Shown: piece by piece, positions 1 through 9,735 of the stretch | Position numbering within the stretch: the first letter of the stretch is position 1 | Layout of the letters: the number at the start of each line of letters is the position of its first letter | Assembly: GCA_041396845.1 (NCBI GenBank) | Contig: JAWKXU010000004.1 | Location: 1 to 64,000, forward strand | DNA: 64,000 nt | Direction of reading: 5' to 3' | Origin: JAWKXU01 sp020446465 | GTDB taxonomy: Bacteria; Pseudomonadota; Alphaproteobacteria; Sphingomonadales; Sphingomonadaceae | Notes under the pieces: model-generated | What the model was told of the DNA's origin: nothing | What the model saw: only the letters and a program-made list of their open reading frames with translations | The model's database searches: none | Translations under genes and position numbers: made by a program

Positions 1-49
<49 letters not shown>

Positions 50-166
50 ACACGCGACCGCGATTCGCCGTCGAGAGCGCCTCCTATAACCGCTGAATCG
101 CAGGAGGGAAGGGGCAAGTTTGCAATTCTTGCATTTCCGTCCAAAACCACGCGCAATCGGCGGTGC

Positions 167-1282
167 TCACGACAACCGGCGAGGTGACTGGCGGCTCCAC
201 CTGTCCACCATCATCAGCGTGCCGACGCAGATCATGTTGGTCATCATCGAAGACCCGCCGTGGCTCATAAACGGTAAGGGAATACCGACAACCGGCGCAA
301 GGCCCATCACCATCATCAGGTTGATCGCTACGTAGAAGAAGATCGTCGCAGTCATTCCGGCAGCCAGCAACATCGAAAAACGGTCAGGCGCGCGGCGCGC
401 GACATCGATACCCCACTTCAGAACCAGTCCAAAAATCGTGAGGACGAAAATGCCGCCAAGCAGACCCCATTCTTCTGCCATCGTTGCGAAAACAAAGTCG
501 GTATGCGGTTCGGGCAAGTAATTGAGGTGGCTTTGTGATCCATTCCCGAAACCCTTGCCAAATACCCCGCCAGACCCGATCGCGATTTTCGACTGGGTAA
601 TGTGATAGCCTGCCCCCAACGGGTCACTTTCAGGGTCAAGGAACGTCGTCACCCGCCGCCGCTGGTAATCGTGCAGCACGAAGAAATAGGCGATAGGAAT
701 GATGGTCAGCCCGGCAAGTCCGCCCCCGACGAACCAGCGCATCGGCAATCCGGCGAGGAACATCACCACCACGCCGCCAAACGCAATCGCCAGCGCGGTG
801 CCGAGATCAGGCTGGAGCAAGACCAGCCCCATAGGCACAGCGATCAACACGCCAGCAGGGATCAGGCCGCGCCAGCTCCTTATCAACGTGGGCGGGAGGC
901 GACCGTAAAACAGCGCAAGCACAAGCACGATTGCCGGTTTCATCAATTCGGATGGCTGGAGAACCAAAGGACCGATGGCGAGCCAGCGTTGGCTGCCACC
1001 GCCTATCGCGCCCAATGCTTCAACCAGCAGAAGCAGGACGACTGTGGCGCCGTAAACCGGGAAAGCGGCCAGTTTCACAAAGTCTGGCGGAACGCGTGAC
1101 ATGACGAGCGCCATGCCAAGGAAAATTGCATATCGCAGCAAATGAGAACTGGCGAACGGCTGGAAATTGCCCCCTGCTGCCGAATAGAGGACAGCCGACC
1201 CAAATGCGACAAGCAGGGTAATGGGCGTGATAACCCGCCATGGAAGATCCCTGATGGCGGTGGGTATCAGGGCTGCGTTCAT
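167..1282 (-). CDS. rodA: RodA, SEDS-family peptidoglycan glycosyltransferase
   Basis: The 371-residue product is a multi-spanning inner-membrane SEDS protein of typical RodA length. In this family it polymerises lipid II into glycan strands during cell elongation, working with the transpeptidase PBP2. The sequence is hydrophobic throughout and ends with the conserved block containing LPFMSHGGSS near the C terminus, where SEDS proteins carry signature residues. Its ATG at 1282 overlaps the stop of mrdA by four bases (ATGA), so the two are translationally coupled. It is the last gene of the mreB-mreC-mreD-mrdA-rodA operon. RodA is preferred to FtsW because of the mrdA/mre context and the absence of division genes nearby. 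Confidence 0.96.
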   Translation of the reverse strand: MNAALIPTAIRDLPWRVITPITLLVAFGSAVLYSAAGGNFQPFASSHLLRYAIFLGMALVMSRVPPDFVKLAAFPVYGATVVLLLLVEALGAIGGGSQRWLAIGPLVLQPSELMKPAIVLVLALFYGRLPPTLIRSWRGLIPAGVLIAVPMGLVLLQPDLGTALAIAFGGVVVMFLAGLPMRWFVGGGLAGLTIIPIAYFFVLHDYQRRRVTTFLDPESDPLGAGYHITQSKIAIGSGGVFGKGFGNGSQSHLNYLPEPHTDFVFATMAEEWGLLGGIFVLTIFGLVLKWGIDVARRAPDRFSMLLAAGMTATIFFYVAINLMMVMGLAPVVGIPLPFMSHGGSSMMTNMICVGTLMMVDRWSRQSPRRLS

Positions 1283-3417
1283 CTGTTTGGACCCAAACCT
1301 ATGTCGAGATCCGTGATGGGGCGTGACGCATCCTGCTGCGCGTCACGCAGCGCGCTTGGAGTCGATGCAGTCCCCTGCGGAGGTGGGGAGGGCGCGCGCG
1401 TCGCAACAGGCTCTGGCGCTGGGGTAACAGCTTCGGTCACGATAGGTTGGCGTTCCTCGGCTGCACCTGATGCTTCTTCCGTGTCGATCCCGTCATCAGG
1501 GGCAGGCGCGCGCGGCGCCCCATCACCAAATTCCGCAACGTAGGAATCGTATTTTCGAGCCATACGCTCGGTCGGTGTGCCTCCCCAGCCTTTTTCCAGC
1601 TCATGAAGCTGTTCCAGAGCCTTGTTCGGGTCAAACAGAAAGGTCGTGACATCGCGGGCAATCGGATAGGCGGAACCTGACCCGCCGCCGTGTTCGATCA
1701 CCACGGCACCTGCATACTTCGGCTTGTCAAAGGGCGCGAAAAAGATGAACAGGCCGTGGTCGCGATACCGCCACGGGCCGCCTTTACCCTTGGACACATT
1801 GAGCGAAACGACCTGCGCCGTCCCGGTTTTGCCGGCCATTTTTACATCCGGGATTGGCAACTGCGCGCGGTGGGCAGTGCCCGGGCCGTTGACCACATCG
1901 CTCATCGCCTGACGGATGATCGAGGTGTGATCGCCATGGAAGTTCATCGATTCCATTAGCGGTTTTTTGGGATCAAACAGGAGCCGCGGCATAACCTTGT
2001 TGCCAGTGGCAAGACGCGTGGCCATGACTGCTAGTTGCAGCGGGCTGGCCAGCATATAGCCTTGACCGATCGTCGCGTTCACCGTGTCGAAAGTCTGCCA
2101 GGGTCTGCCATATTTTTTCAGTTTCCAGGCCGGATCAGGCACCGTGCCGTAAAACTGGCTGGCAACGGGCAGGGGATATTCCTCCCCCATGCCGAGCCTG
2201 TGGGCCATGGCCGCAATGACATCCATGCCCAGTTTCTGGGCAAAGTGATAGAAGTAAACGTCACAGCTCTGGTAAATCGCTTTCGACATGTTGACCGTGC
2301 CGTGGCCTCTGCGATTCCAGCAGTGGAAGACGCGATTGCCGACACGAAGCCCCCCGGTGCAAACCGTCGATTCCTCCGGGTCCAGTCCGGCCTCCAGAAA
2401 AGACATGGCCACCATCGGTTTGACCGTGGAACCCGGCGGATAGAGACCTTTGAGCACCTTGTTCCGCAAAGGCACATGGTCATCATCGGACAGCATCTTC
2501 CATTCGATACGCCCGATCCCGTCCGAAAAGCTGTTGGGGTCAAAACTGGGCATGGAGGCCATGCAGAGCAGGTCGCCCGTGTCACAGTCCATCACCACGA
2601 CGGAACCGGATTCCAGCCCGATCCGGCGCGCGGCATAATCCTGCAGCGGCCCGTCGATCGTAAGTTTTACGGGCTTTCCCTGCACATCCTCACGCGTTTC
2701 AAGATCGCGAACGATGCGCCCCGATGCCGTCACTTCAACGCGTCGCGCCCCAGGCTCACCACGCAATTCCTGCTCGAACTGTTTTTCTATCCCGTCCTTG
2801 CCGATCTTGTAGCCCGGCGCAATCAGCAGCGGGTTACGCTCCTTTTCGTATTCTTCCGCCGAGGCCGCGCCGACATAGCCGATCAGATGGCCGACAGAGG
2901 GGCCAGTGGGGTAATCCCGGCTATAACCGCGTTGCGGCACCACACCCTGCAATTCCGGCAGTCGCACGCTGACTGCGGCGAACCTGTCCCAGTCCAGCCC
3001 GCTGGCGACTTCGACCGGTTGAAAACCTTTGGAGTCTTCGATCTTGTCCTGCAAATCCCGTATCTCGACGGCATCCAGTCCCAGCAATTCACCAAGAATG
3101 CCGACTGTCTTGCCGGGGTTCACCATCCGGTCCGGGATTACGTCAACGCGAAAATCGGCCCTGTTCGATGCGAGCGGTGCGCCGTTGCGATCAAGAATCC
3201 ATCCCCGGCGTGGCGGGATCAGGGTCAGGTTCACCCTGTTGCTTTCCGCCTCCATCTTGTATTTTTCGTTTTCGGCTACTGCGAGATAGCCCATGCGCGT
3301 CGCCAGCAGAACACCAAGCCCGCCCTGAATCGCGCCGATCATAAACACGCGCCGGTCAAAGGTATTGCGCAGGCTCGCTTCGGTGACTGGCGGTTTTGTT
3401 GCCCTGCGACGGGCCAT
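1279..3417 (-). CDS. mrdA: Penicillin-binding protein 2 (elongation transpeptidase)
   Basis: A class B PBP of 712 residues with one N-terminal membrane anchor (about residues 25-45), a dimerisation domain and a C-terminal transpeptidase domain. The three active-site motifs are visible: STVK with nucleophile Ser330, SCD, and KTGTAQ. It cross-links peptidoglycan of the side wall with RodA. The start is placed at ATG 3417 because it overlaps the mreD stop by one base (TGATG) and gives the usual short cytoplasmic head; the frame stays open upstream to 3612 inside mreD. The last 80 or so residues after the catalytic domain are rich in Pro, Ala and acidic residues and look like a disordered tail, longer than in E. 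coli PBP2 (633 residues). Confidence 0.95.
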   Translation of the reverse strand: MARRRATKPPVTEASLRNTFDRRVFMIGAIQGGLGVLLATRMGYLAVAENEKYKMEAESNRVNLTLIPPRRGWILDRNGAPLASNRADFRVDVIPDRMVNPGKTVGILGELLGLDAVEIRDLQDKIEDSKGFQPVEVASGLDWDRFAAVSVRLPELQGVVPQRGYSRDYPTGPSVGHLIGYVGAASAEEYEKERNPLLIAPGYKIGKDGIEKQFEQELRGEPGARRVEVTASGRIVRDLETREDVQGKPVKLTIDGPLQDYAARRIGLESGSVVVMDCDTGDLLCMASMPSFDPNSFSDGIGRIEWKMLSDDDHVPLRNKVLKGLYPPGSTVKPMVAMSFLEAGLDPEESTVCTGGLRVGNRVFHCWNRRGHGTVNMSKAIYQSCDVYFYHFAQKLGMDVIAAMAHRLGMGEEYPLPVASQFYGTVPDPAWKLKKYGRPWQTFDTVNATIGQGYMLASPLQLAVMATRLATGNKVMPRLLFDPKKPLMESMNFHGDHTSIIRQAMSDVVNGPGTAHRAQLPIPDVKMAGKTGTAQVVSLNVSKGKGGPWRYRDHGLFIFFAPFDKPKYAGAVVIEHGGGSGSAYPIARDVTTFLFDPNKALEQLHELEKGWGGTPTERMARKYDSYVAEFGDGAPRAPAPDDGIDTEEASGAAEERQPIVTEAVTPAPEPVATRAPSPPPQGTASTPSALRDAQQDASRPITDLDIGLGPNR

Positions 3418-3974
3418 CAGCTCGTTGCCCTGATCGGCCTGAGTCGAAACCTGTCTAGCGCGGATACCATGAGCGAGAAGATGGGGAACATGAGAACAGA
3501 GAGCAAGAGTTGTGGCACAATCGCAACAAGATGCGCGCCGATGTGTTGGCCACCAGCGAGGAATGCCGCCACAATCAGATAACTCGCCACGATGACTCCT
3601 GACACAAGCCAATCCTGAAAAAAACCGCGCCAGGGAAAACGCGCCTCTATGCCTTCCACGATCAGCATGGACATCGACCAGGTCATGATACCAAAGCCAA
3701 ATGGCTGGCCGCTGAACAAATCATCGAAAGCGCCCAGCAATGCGCCAGCCCATACGGGCAACAGGCCCGGGCGCACCAGGCGCCATGCAAGCATCATCAT
3801 GAAACCGACTGGCGGCATGACCGGCGCGGAGGCGATGATGGGCAGCAAGACGAGCATGGATGCCACAAGGATAGATGCGTGCGGCACGACCGTTGCGACA
3901 ACCGGGGAAGGGCTGCGGCTGATACCTTGCCCAAATGCAGAGCGGCGCGGACCAGTCGTTTCAAAACGGGTCAC
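3417..3974 (-). CDS. mreD: Rod shape-determining protein MreD
   Basis: A 185-residue, very hydrophobic protein with about five predicted membrane spans, matching the size and character of MreD, an inner-membrane partner of MreC and the elongation complex. It starts with GTG at 3974, overlapping the mreC stop by four bases (GTGA), and its stop overlaps the mrdA start. The first 25 residues are polar, with Arg and Ser, and precede the first span. The family is weakly conserved in sequence, so the call rests mainly on position between mreC and mrdA. Confidence 0.9.
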   Translation of the reverse strand: MTRFETTGPRRSAFGQGISRSPSPVVATVVPHASILVASMLVLLPIIASAPVMPPVGFMMMLAWRLVRPGLLPVWAGALLGAFDDLFSGQPFGFGIMTWSMSMLIVEGIEARFPWRGFFQDWLVSGVIVASYLIVAAFLAGGQHIGAHLVAIVPQLLLSVLMFPIFSLMVSALDRFRLRPIRATS

Positions 3975-4873
3975 CGGGCTGGCCCATCCTGCGTCGATAC
4001 AAGTGGCTTGCCGGAAACAAGGGCTTGCGCTTCAGGCTGCCAGATCGGTTCCACAACCACAAAGTCGGTTGAGGTCGGATCGCTCAACAAGTTGGCAATC
4101 GCTCCATCGCGAGTCACGCTTGTCACCACTGCAACTGCAGTGCCGGGCTGAAACAGTCCGCCTGCGCCGGACGTTACAAAGACATCGCCCTTGCGTAAGG
4201 GATTGATCCCGAGATTGACCAGTCGCAGGCGCAACGTGCCATCAGCGCGCCCTTCGGCAAAGGCGACCACATTATCTTTCGCTCGGCGAACCGGCACCAG
4301 GCTTTCCGTGTCGGTCAGTAACAGCACGCGGGCGCTGTCAGCACCTGTTTCCAGCACGCGCCCGACAAGACCGCGCGCAGACCGAACCGGCATTCCCGGC
4401 TTTACGCCGTCAGAAGAGCCGGCAGAAAGATAGGCAAAGCGCCGTGTGCTGGATGCTGTTGAGCCAATCAGGCGCGCGCGCGCAACCGGCTTCAAGTCGC
4501 CATCGTCAAGCCCCAGCAAAGCCTTCAGGCGCTTGTTCTCTTGCGCGACGGCTTTTGCCTCAGCCAATCTGACGCGTGCAATTTCGTTTTCTTCGCGCAG
4601 TTTCGCGTTCTGGGTGCCCATGCGGATAAAACCGCTGACGGTATTAATTGTCTTCTGCGTGCCTGCACGACCGGCAGCCCCGGCCTTGCCGACAGGCGCA
4701 CCAAGATCGGAGGCAACGCCGCGCAACCCGGAAAACGCCGCCGGGTGTATCAATGAAACAACAAGGAGTATTGCACCGACAAGCGCGCCGATTGCCGCCA
4801 GCATATAGCCGGTGAAAACACTATATTGCGCGCGCCGCGAATAACCGCCGCGTCGGTTCGAAGGCGGGACCAT
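3971..4873 (-). CDS. mreC: Rod shape-determining protein MreC
   Basis: A 300-residue bitopic membrane protein: a short basic cytoplasmic head, one membrane span at about residues 18-40, a coiled coil at about 75-115 (alternating Leu/Glu/Arg around LREENEIARVRLAEAKAV), then the beta-rich periplasmic domain. MreC scaffolds the elongasome by contacting PBP2 and linking it to MreB filaments through MreD. It lies 58 bases downstream of mreB and overlaps mreD by four bases, consistent with one transcript. Confidence 0.95.
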   Translation of the reverse strand: MVPPSNRRGGYSRRAQYSVFTGYMLAAIGALVGAILLVVSLIHPAAFSGLRGVASDLGAPVGKAGAAGRAGTQKTINTVSGFIRMGTQNAKLREENEIARVRLAEAKAVAQENKRLKALLGLDDGDLKPVARARLIGSTASSTRRFAYLSAGSSDGVKPGMPVRSARGLVGRVLETGADSARVLLLTDTESLVPVRRAKDNVVAFAEGRADGTLRLRLVNLGINPLRKGDVFVTSGAGGLFQPGTAVAVVTSVTRDGAIANLLSDPTSTDFVVVEPIWQPEAQALVSGKPLVSTQDGPAR

Positions 4874-4931
4874 TTCCGCCTGTCCCCTTTCTTGCCGACG
4901 CCATCAAGCCCACGCGTCGGACATTGTTTAA

Positions 4932-5978
4932 TCAGGCGGTCATCAACACGCCGCGAAATACCGGGTCTTCCATGGCCCGGCCCGTGCCCAGGGCAACGCA
5001 TGACAATGGGTCTTCTGCTACACTGACCGGAAGCCCCGTTTCTTCACGCAGGAATTCGTCGAGACCCTGGATCAGCGCCCCGCCGCCAGTCAACACGATG
5101 CCCTGGTCAACAATATCGGCGGCCAGCTCCGGCGCCGTATTTTCAAGCGCAATCCGCACACCTTCGACGATTGCCCCGATGGGTTCGGAAAGCGCTTCGG
5201 CAATGTGCGCCTGATTGATGGTGATTTCCTTCGGAACGCCGTTCACAAGATCGCGCCCCTTGATAGTGATTGGCGCACCAATATCATCGGCAGGATGGAT
5301 GGCAGTGCCGTAATCCTTCTTGATCCGTTCTGCCGTGGCATCACCAATCAGGAGGTTGTGATGGCGGCGCACATAGCTGACGATTGCTTCGTCCATCTTG
5401 TCACCCCCGGTGCGAACACTGGTGGTATAAGCAAGACCGCGCAGTGACAGCACGGCCACCTCGGTCGTCCCGCCACCGATATCGACAACCATCGAACCGA
5501 CAGGTTCCGTCACCGGCATATCCGCACCGATTGCCGCAGCCATGGGCTCCAGAATCAGGAAAACCTGGCTCGCGCCCGCATTGGAAGCCGCATCGCGAAT
5601 GGCGCGCCGTTCAACAGAGGTTGATCCCGAAGGAACGCAGATCACGATTTCAGGGTAGCGAAACAGGCTGCGCTTGCCATGCACCTTGCGGATAAAGTGC
5701 TTGATCATCTCTTCGGCGATTTCGATGTCGGCAATCACGCCATCGCGCAATGGGCGAATAGCTTCGATGGAATCGGGCGTTTTGCCCATCATCATCTTGG
5801 CATCGTCGCCCACGGCCTTGACCTTCTTGATGCCATTGATCGTTTCGATCGCCACCACGGAAGGTTCATTCAGCACGATCCCGCGATCCTGCACATAAAC
5901 CAGCGTATTCGCCGTGCCGAGATCGATCGCCATGTTCTGTGAACCGAATTTGAAGAACGAAGAAAGAAAGGAGCTCAT
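4932..5978 (-). CDS. mreB: Actin-like rod shape protein MreB
   Basis: A 348-residue actin-fold ATPase, the standard MreB length. The phosphate-1 loop DLGTANT is near residue 19 and the phosphate-2 region GGGTTEVAVLSL near 170. A hydrophobic N-terminal patch (SSFLSSFFKF) fits membrane attachment of filaments. ATG 5978 is chosen because a GGAAG ribosome site lies five bases upstream; the frame is open to 6035, but that would add a 19-residue extension unusual for the family. It is the first gene of the mre-mrd-rod operon and diverges from mutL; the shared 171-base gap should hold both promoters. Confidence 0.97.
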   Translation of the reverse strand: MSSFLSSFFKFGSQNMAIDLGTANTLVYVQDRGIVLNEPSVVAIETINGIKKVKAVGDDAKMMMGKTPDSIEAIRPLRDGVIADIEIAEEMIKHFIRKVHGKRSLFRYPEIVICVPSGSTSVERRAIRDAASNAGASQVFLILEPMAAAIGADMPVTEPVGSMVVDIGGGTTEVAVLSLRGLAYTTSVRTGGDKMDEAIVSYVRRHHNLLIGDATAERIKKDYGTAIHPADDIGAPITIKGRDLVNGVPKEITINQAHIAEALSEPIGAIVEGVRIALENTAPELAADIVDQGIVLTGGGALIQGLDEFLREETGLPVSVAEDPLSCVALGTGRAMEDPVFRGVLMTA

Positions 5979-6149
5979 CAAAACTTCCGAATTTGCCGAG
6001 CGCATACGACTGCGGGTCGGTAAAGTGGTGGACAACAGGTGGCCCCCTTAACGCAGGCCACCGATAAAGGCCAAAAAATTGTAACCGATACACACAGCTT
6101 TTGCACCGCTCGCCTCGAATTGTCCGCAGTTGATCGCTATCATCGCGAA

Positions 6150-8012
6150 ATGGCCATGATACGCCGCCTTCCCGATACGCTTATCAACCGAATCGCTGCG
6201 GGCGAAGTGGTCGAACGACCTGCATCCGCTTTGAAGGAACTGGTTGAAAACGCAATTGATGCAGGGGCAACCAATATCGCCGTTGCGCTGGACGATGGCG
6301 GGCTTGGTCGTCTGGAAGTGACAGACAACGGTTGCGGCATGGCACCAGAGGAATTGACGCTTGCGCTCGAACGTCATGCCACCTCCAAACTACCCGAATC
6401 GCTTGTTGGCGAAGACGGTGCGATAGAGCGGGTTTCCACCCTTGGGTTCCGGGGGGAGGCCCTGCCATCCATCGCCAGCGTGTCACGCCTTTCTATCGAA
6501 AGCAGGCCGCGCGGGTGCGAACAGGGTTGGAAGCGAATCGTCGATCATGGCCGACTGATTGATGAAGGCCCTGCCGCATTGCCACCCGGCACACGGGTTC
6601 GGATGGAAAACCTGTTCGGGCAAGTGCCTGCGCGCCGCAAGTTTCTGCGCACCGCACGCAGCGAATATGCGGCCTGCCTTGATGCCGTGCGCCGCCTTGC
6701 CATGTCGCGGCCCGATGTCGGATTTTCGCTTGAACATAATGGCCGCAAGGTCTTCGCTGTGCAGGCAGACGAGACACCCGAAATACGCGTGGCACTACTT
6801 ATTGCACGCGAACTGGCTGATAATGCCGTGCTGCTGGATATGGAGCGGGGCGACATGCGCCTTACCGGAGTGGCAGGCCTGCCAACCTACAACCGCGGCG
6901 TCGCGGACCATCAATACCTGTTCGTCAATGGCCGCCCGGTGAAAGACCGGCTGCTGACAGGTGCCGTGCGGGGTGCCTATGCCGACATGCTGGCGAGGGA
7001 CCGTCATGCCGTGCTGGCTCTGTTCCTGACGATCCCGGCGATGGATGTGGATGTGAATGTCCATCCGGCCAAGACCGAGGTTCGCTTTCGCGATGCTGCC
7101 GGTGTGCGCGGGTTCATCGTATCGGCGCTACGGCAAGCCCTGGCGACTGGTGACAAACGCAGCGCCCAGGCTCCGGATGCTGCTGCCATGGGCCGCTGGC
7201 AAAGCGAACCGTTCGCCACCTCCGGTCCGGCAACAAGGGAAACGCAAGCACCATCGCCCGGCCTGTCCTCGCTCTTTACCGGGAGGGACTGGAGCGCACC
7301 TGCCAACCGTGTGAGCGAGGCGGGCCGGGTCTGGCGCGACTATGAACAGACGGTTATGGCGCCGCCTGCGGGGCGTAGCGAGGTCGCGGGTGCGCAAACG
7401 TCAAACGCAGACGAAGCGCCGTCCAGCGAACACCCTCTGGGCGTGGCGCGAGGGCAGGTTGCCCAAACCTATATTGTGGCAGAAGCGGCGGACGGGTTGG
7501 TCATTGTCGATCAGCACGCCGCGCATGAACGGCTCGTTCTGGAACGGTTGCGCGCAGCCGGGGCCGGGGAAAGCGCGGCAGCGGCACAGGCTTTGTTGAT
7601 GCCCGAAGTCGTGGAAATGGACGAGGCTGACTGCGACCGGCTCGAAGAGAACGCCGACCAGTTCGAAAATCTCGGCCTGATGCTTGAACGCTTCGGCCCC
7701 GATGCCATGCTGGTGCGGTCTGTTCCCGCGGCGTTAAAACAGGCAGATCCGGCGGCACTTGTGCGCGATATTGCCGACGATCTTGCCCAGAATGGTGAGG
7801 CACTGTTGCTTGGCGAACGGATCGATCATGTTCTGGCGACAATGGCCTGCCATGGATCTGTGCGGGCAGGGCGCAATCTGAATCACGCAGAAATGAACGC
7901 CTTGCTGCGCGAAATGGAACGCACACCGCGTTCTGGCCAGTGCAACCATGGCCGCCCGACATGGGTCAAGCTGTCCATGGACGATGTTGAAAAACTGTTC
8001 GGGAGGCACTGA
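6150..8012 (+). CDS. mutL: DNA mismatch repair protein MutL (endonuclease type)
   Basis: About 620 residues. The N-terminal GHKL ATPase carries ELVENAIDAGA, DNGCGM, RHATSK and GFRGEAL; a low-complexity linker (about residues 330-430) leads to the C-terminal dimerisation and nuclease domain. That domain contains the DQHA(X)2E(X)4E metal-binding motif at about residues 454-465, plus ACHGS and CNHGRP near the end, as in MutL proteins that nick DNA themselves. This fits an organism lacking MutH. The start is ATG 6150 or ATG 6156, giving the family-typical RLPDTLINRIAAGEVVERP opening; no strong ribosome site separates them. No mutS is in the window. Confidence 0.96.
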   Translation: MAMIRRLPDTLINRIAAGEVVERPASALKELVENAIDAGATNIAVALDDGGLGRLEVTDNGCGMAPEELTLALERHATSKLPESLVGEDGAIERVSTLGFRGEALPSIASVSRLSIESRPRGCEQGWKRIVDHGRLIDEGPAALPPGTRVRMENLFGQVPARRKFLRTARSEYAACLDAVRRLAMSRPDVGFSLEHNGRKVFAVQADETPEIRVALLIARELADNAVLLDMERGDMRLTGVAGLPTYNRGVADHQYLFVNGRPVKDRLLTGAVRGAYADMLARDRHAVLALFLTIPAMDVDVNVHPAKTEVRFRDAAGVRGFIVSALRQALATGDKRSAQAPDAAAMGRWQSEPFATSGPATRETQAPSPGLSSLFTGRDWSAPANRVSEAGRVWRDYEQTVMAPPAGRSEVAGAQTSNADEAPSSEHPLGVARGQVAQTYIVAEAADGLVIVDQHAAHERLVLERLRAAGAGESAAAAQALLMPEVVEMDEADCDRLEENADQFENLGLMLERFGPDAMLVRSVPAALKQADPAALVRDIADDLAQNGEALLLGERIDHVLATMACHGSVRAGRNLNHAEMNALLREMERTPRSGQCNHGRPTWVKLSMDDVEKLFGRH

Positions 8013-8058
8013 CCGCGCAAGCCATGCCGATCAGCGCGATGCTGCAACCAGCCAGCAA

Positions 8059-8541
8059 TCAAGCGCCACTACCGCCTGATTCCTCGATATAATTTTCCGG
8101 GTCACGCAATTTGGCCATGCCGATCAGCGTTGCCGTCATGACCGGCTCATCATGCTGGTTGAGCACAGTCATTTTCTGCCAGATTGATCCTTGTTCGGGG
8201 CGTGACCTGCTGCGCCGCTTGGCAAGGTTTTCAACTTTCAGGCTGAGCGTATCGCCAGGGTAAACGGGTTTCAACCAGCGCAGTTCATCTGCGCCGATTC
8301 CACCCGCGCCAGCCTCCGGATCGCCGCTGGTGTCTGCAACAAGCAGTTTCATCATGACGGCAGTCGTGTTCCATCCGCTTGCCGACACTCTGCCAAAGAA
8401 TGTTTTGGCAGCCGCCTCATCCGACAAGTGAAAATCCTGCGGATCATATTTGGCCGCGAAATCTGTCGTTTCTTCGCGCGTGAGCGTATGGGAGCCAAAC
8501 TGCCGGACTTCGCCGATGATGATATCTTCAAAATACTGCAA
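8059..8541 (-). CDS. MaoC-like (hot-dog fold) dehydratase/hydratase
   Basis: A 160-residue single hot-dog-fold protein resembling MaoC-type enoyl-CoA hydratases: DFHLSDEAAAKTFFGRVSASGW matches the hydratase 2 pattern of Asp...His near residue 45, and YPGDTLSLKVE follows. Likely substrates are acyl-CoA esters, but the exact one cannot be told. The reading frame is open far upstream, but the start is placed at TTG 8541, which has GGAGG six bases upstream and lies 19 bases after the ychF stop. Same strand as ychF and pth, so probably co-transcribed. Confidence 0.82.
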   Translation of the reverse strand: MQYFEDIIIGEVRQFGSHTLTREETTDFAAKYDPQDFHLSDEAAAKTFFGRVSASGWNTTAVMMKLLVADTSGDPEAGAGGIGADELRWLKPVYPGDTLSLKVENLAKRRSRSRPEQGSIWQKMTVLNQHDEPVMTATLIGMAKLRDPENYIEESGGSGA

Positions 8542-8560
8542 GTGCGGCCTCCGGAACGGA

Positions 8561-9661
8561 TCAGACGTTGAATTTGAAGTGCATGACGTCGCCATCCTGC
8601 ACCAGATATTCCTTGCCTTCCTGGCGTAGCTTTCCTGCTTCGCGCGCGGCACTTTCACCGCCCAGCGAAACGAAATCATCATATGCGATGGTTTCAGCCC
8701 GGATGAAGCCTTTTTCGAAATCGGTATGGATTTCGCCTGCGGCCTGCGGTGCCTTGGCCCCGGCATGGAATGTCCAGGCGCGGGCCTCCTTGGGGCCAAC
8801 GGTAAAGAATGTCTGCAATCCGAGCAGTTCGTACCCGGCGCGGATCACGCGCGCCAACCCGGTTTCATCCAACCCCAGTTCGGCAAGATATTCAGTGCGC
8901 TCTTCCGCGTCCATGCCGACCAGTTCCGCCTCGATCGCAGCGGACACCACAACGGCCTGTGCGCCTTCGGCTTTCGCCTTTTCAAATACTTTTGCAGAAA
9001 GGTCATTGCCCTTGGCTGCATCTTCTTCGGCCACATTGCAGACGTAAAGTACCGGCTTGGCCGTCAGAAGCTGCGCCTGCGCGAAGACGCGCGCTTCTTC
9101 ATCGTCCCTGGGTTCCGTCAGCCGGGCCGGCTTGCCTTCACGCAACAATTCAAGCGCCTGCCCCAGAACGCTGGCAGTGATCTTTGCTTCCTTGTCGCCG
9201 CCGGTGGCCTTCTTGGCGGCAGCAGGAACCCGCTTTTCCAGGCTTTCAAGGTCAGAAAGCATCAGTTCGGTTTCCACCACTTCGGCGTCGGTAATGGGGT
9301 CAACCTTGTTCGCGACGTGCTGGATGTCATCATCCTCAAAGCAGCGCAGCACATGGACGATGGCGTCCACTTCGCGGATATTGCCGAGGAACTGGTTGCC
9401 TAACCCTTCGCCCTTGCTCGCCCCTTTGACGAGACCAGCAATGTCCACAAAGGCGAGTTGCGTAGGGATGGTTTTGGCTGATTTTGCAATACCCGCGATC
9501 GTATCAAGGCGCGGGTCAGGCACGGCGACCTGACCGACATTGGGTTCAATCGTGCAGAACGGATAATTGGCCGCCTGTGCTGCCTGCGTTTCGGTCAGCG
9601 CATTGAACAGCGTCGACTTGCCCACGTTGGGCAGCCCCACGATCCCGCAACGGAACCCCAT
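8561..9661 (-). CDS. ychF: YchF, Obg-family redox-regulated ATPase
   Basis: 366 residues, the normal YchF length. The P-loop GLPNVGKST begins at about residue 8, followed by the G-domain, an alpha-helical insertion and a C-terminal TGS domain (GEIHTDFEKGFIRAE...). YchF binds ATP rather than GTP and associates with ribosomes; it is linked to stress response and translation quality. The start ATG 9661 gives the family-typical MGFRCGIVG opening, 60 bases inside the longer open frame. Its pairing with pth just upstream is a widespread bacterial arrangement. Confidence 0.96.
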   Translation of the reverse strand: MGFRCGIVGLPNVGKSTLFNALTETQAAQAANYPFCTIEPNVGQVAVPDPRLDTIAGIAKSAKTIPTQLAFVDIAGLVKGASKGEGLGNQFLGNIREVDAIVHVLRCFEDDDIQHVANKVDPITDAEVVETELMLSDLESLEKRVPAAAKKATGGDKEAKITASVLGQALELLREGKPARLTEPRDDEEARVFAQAQLLTAKPVLYVCNVAEEDAAKGNDLSAKVFEKAKAEGAQAVVVSAAIEAELVGMDAEERTEYLAELGLDETGLARVIRAGYELLGLQTFFTVGPKEARAWTFHAGAKAPQAAGEIHTDFEKGFIRAETIAYDDFVSLGGESAAREAGKLRQEGKEYLVQDGDVMHFKFNV

Positions 9662-9735
9662 GTCATTCTCCAGTGATCTAATACAGGCGCGCGCCTTAGG
9701 CGTTCGACCGCCGTGGCGCAATGGTCATGGCGCGC

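Noticed and set aside
2035..3582. 515-codon open frame antisense to mrdA
   Set aside because: Overlaps the well-supported PBP2 gene and its sequence is low-complexity His/Arg/Gln-rich, typical of a shadow frame.
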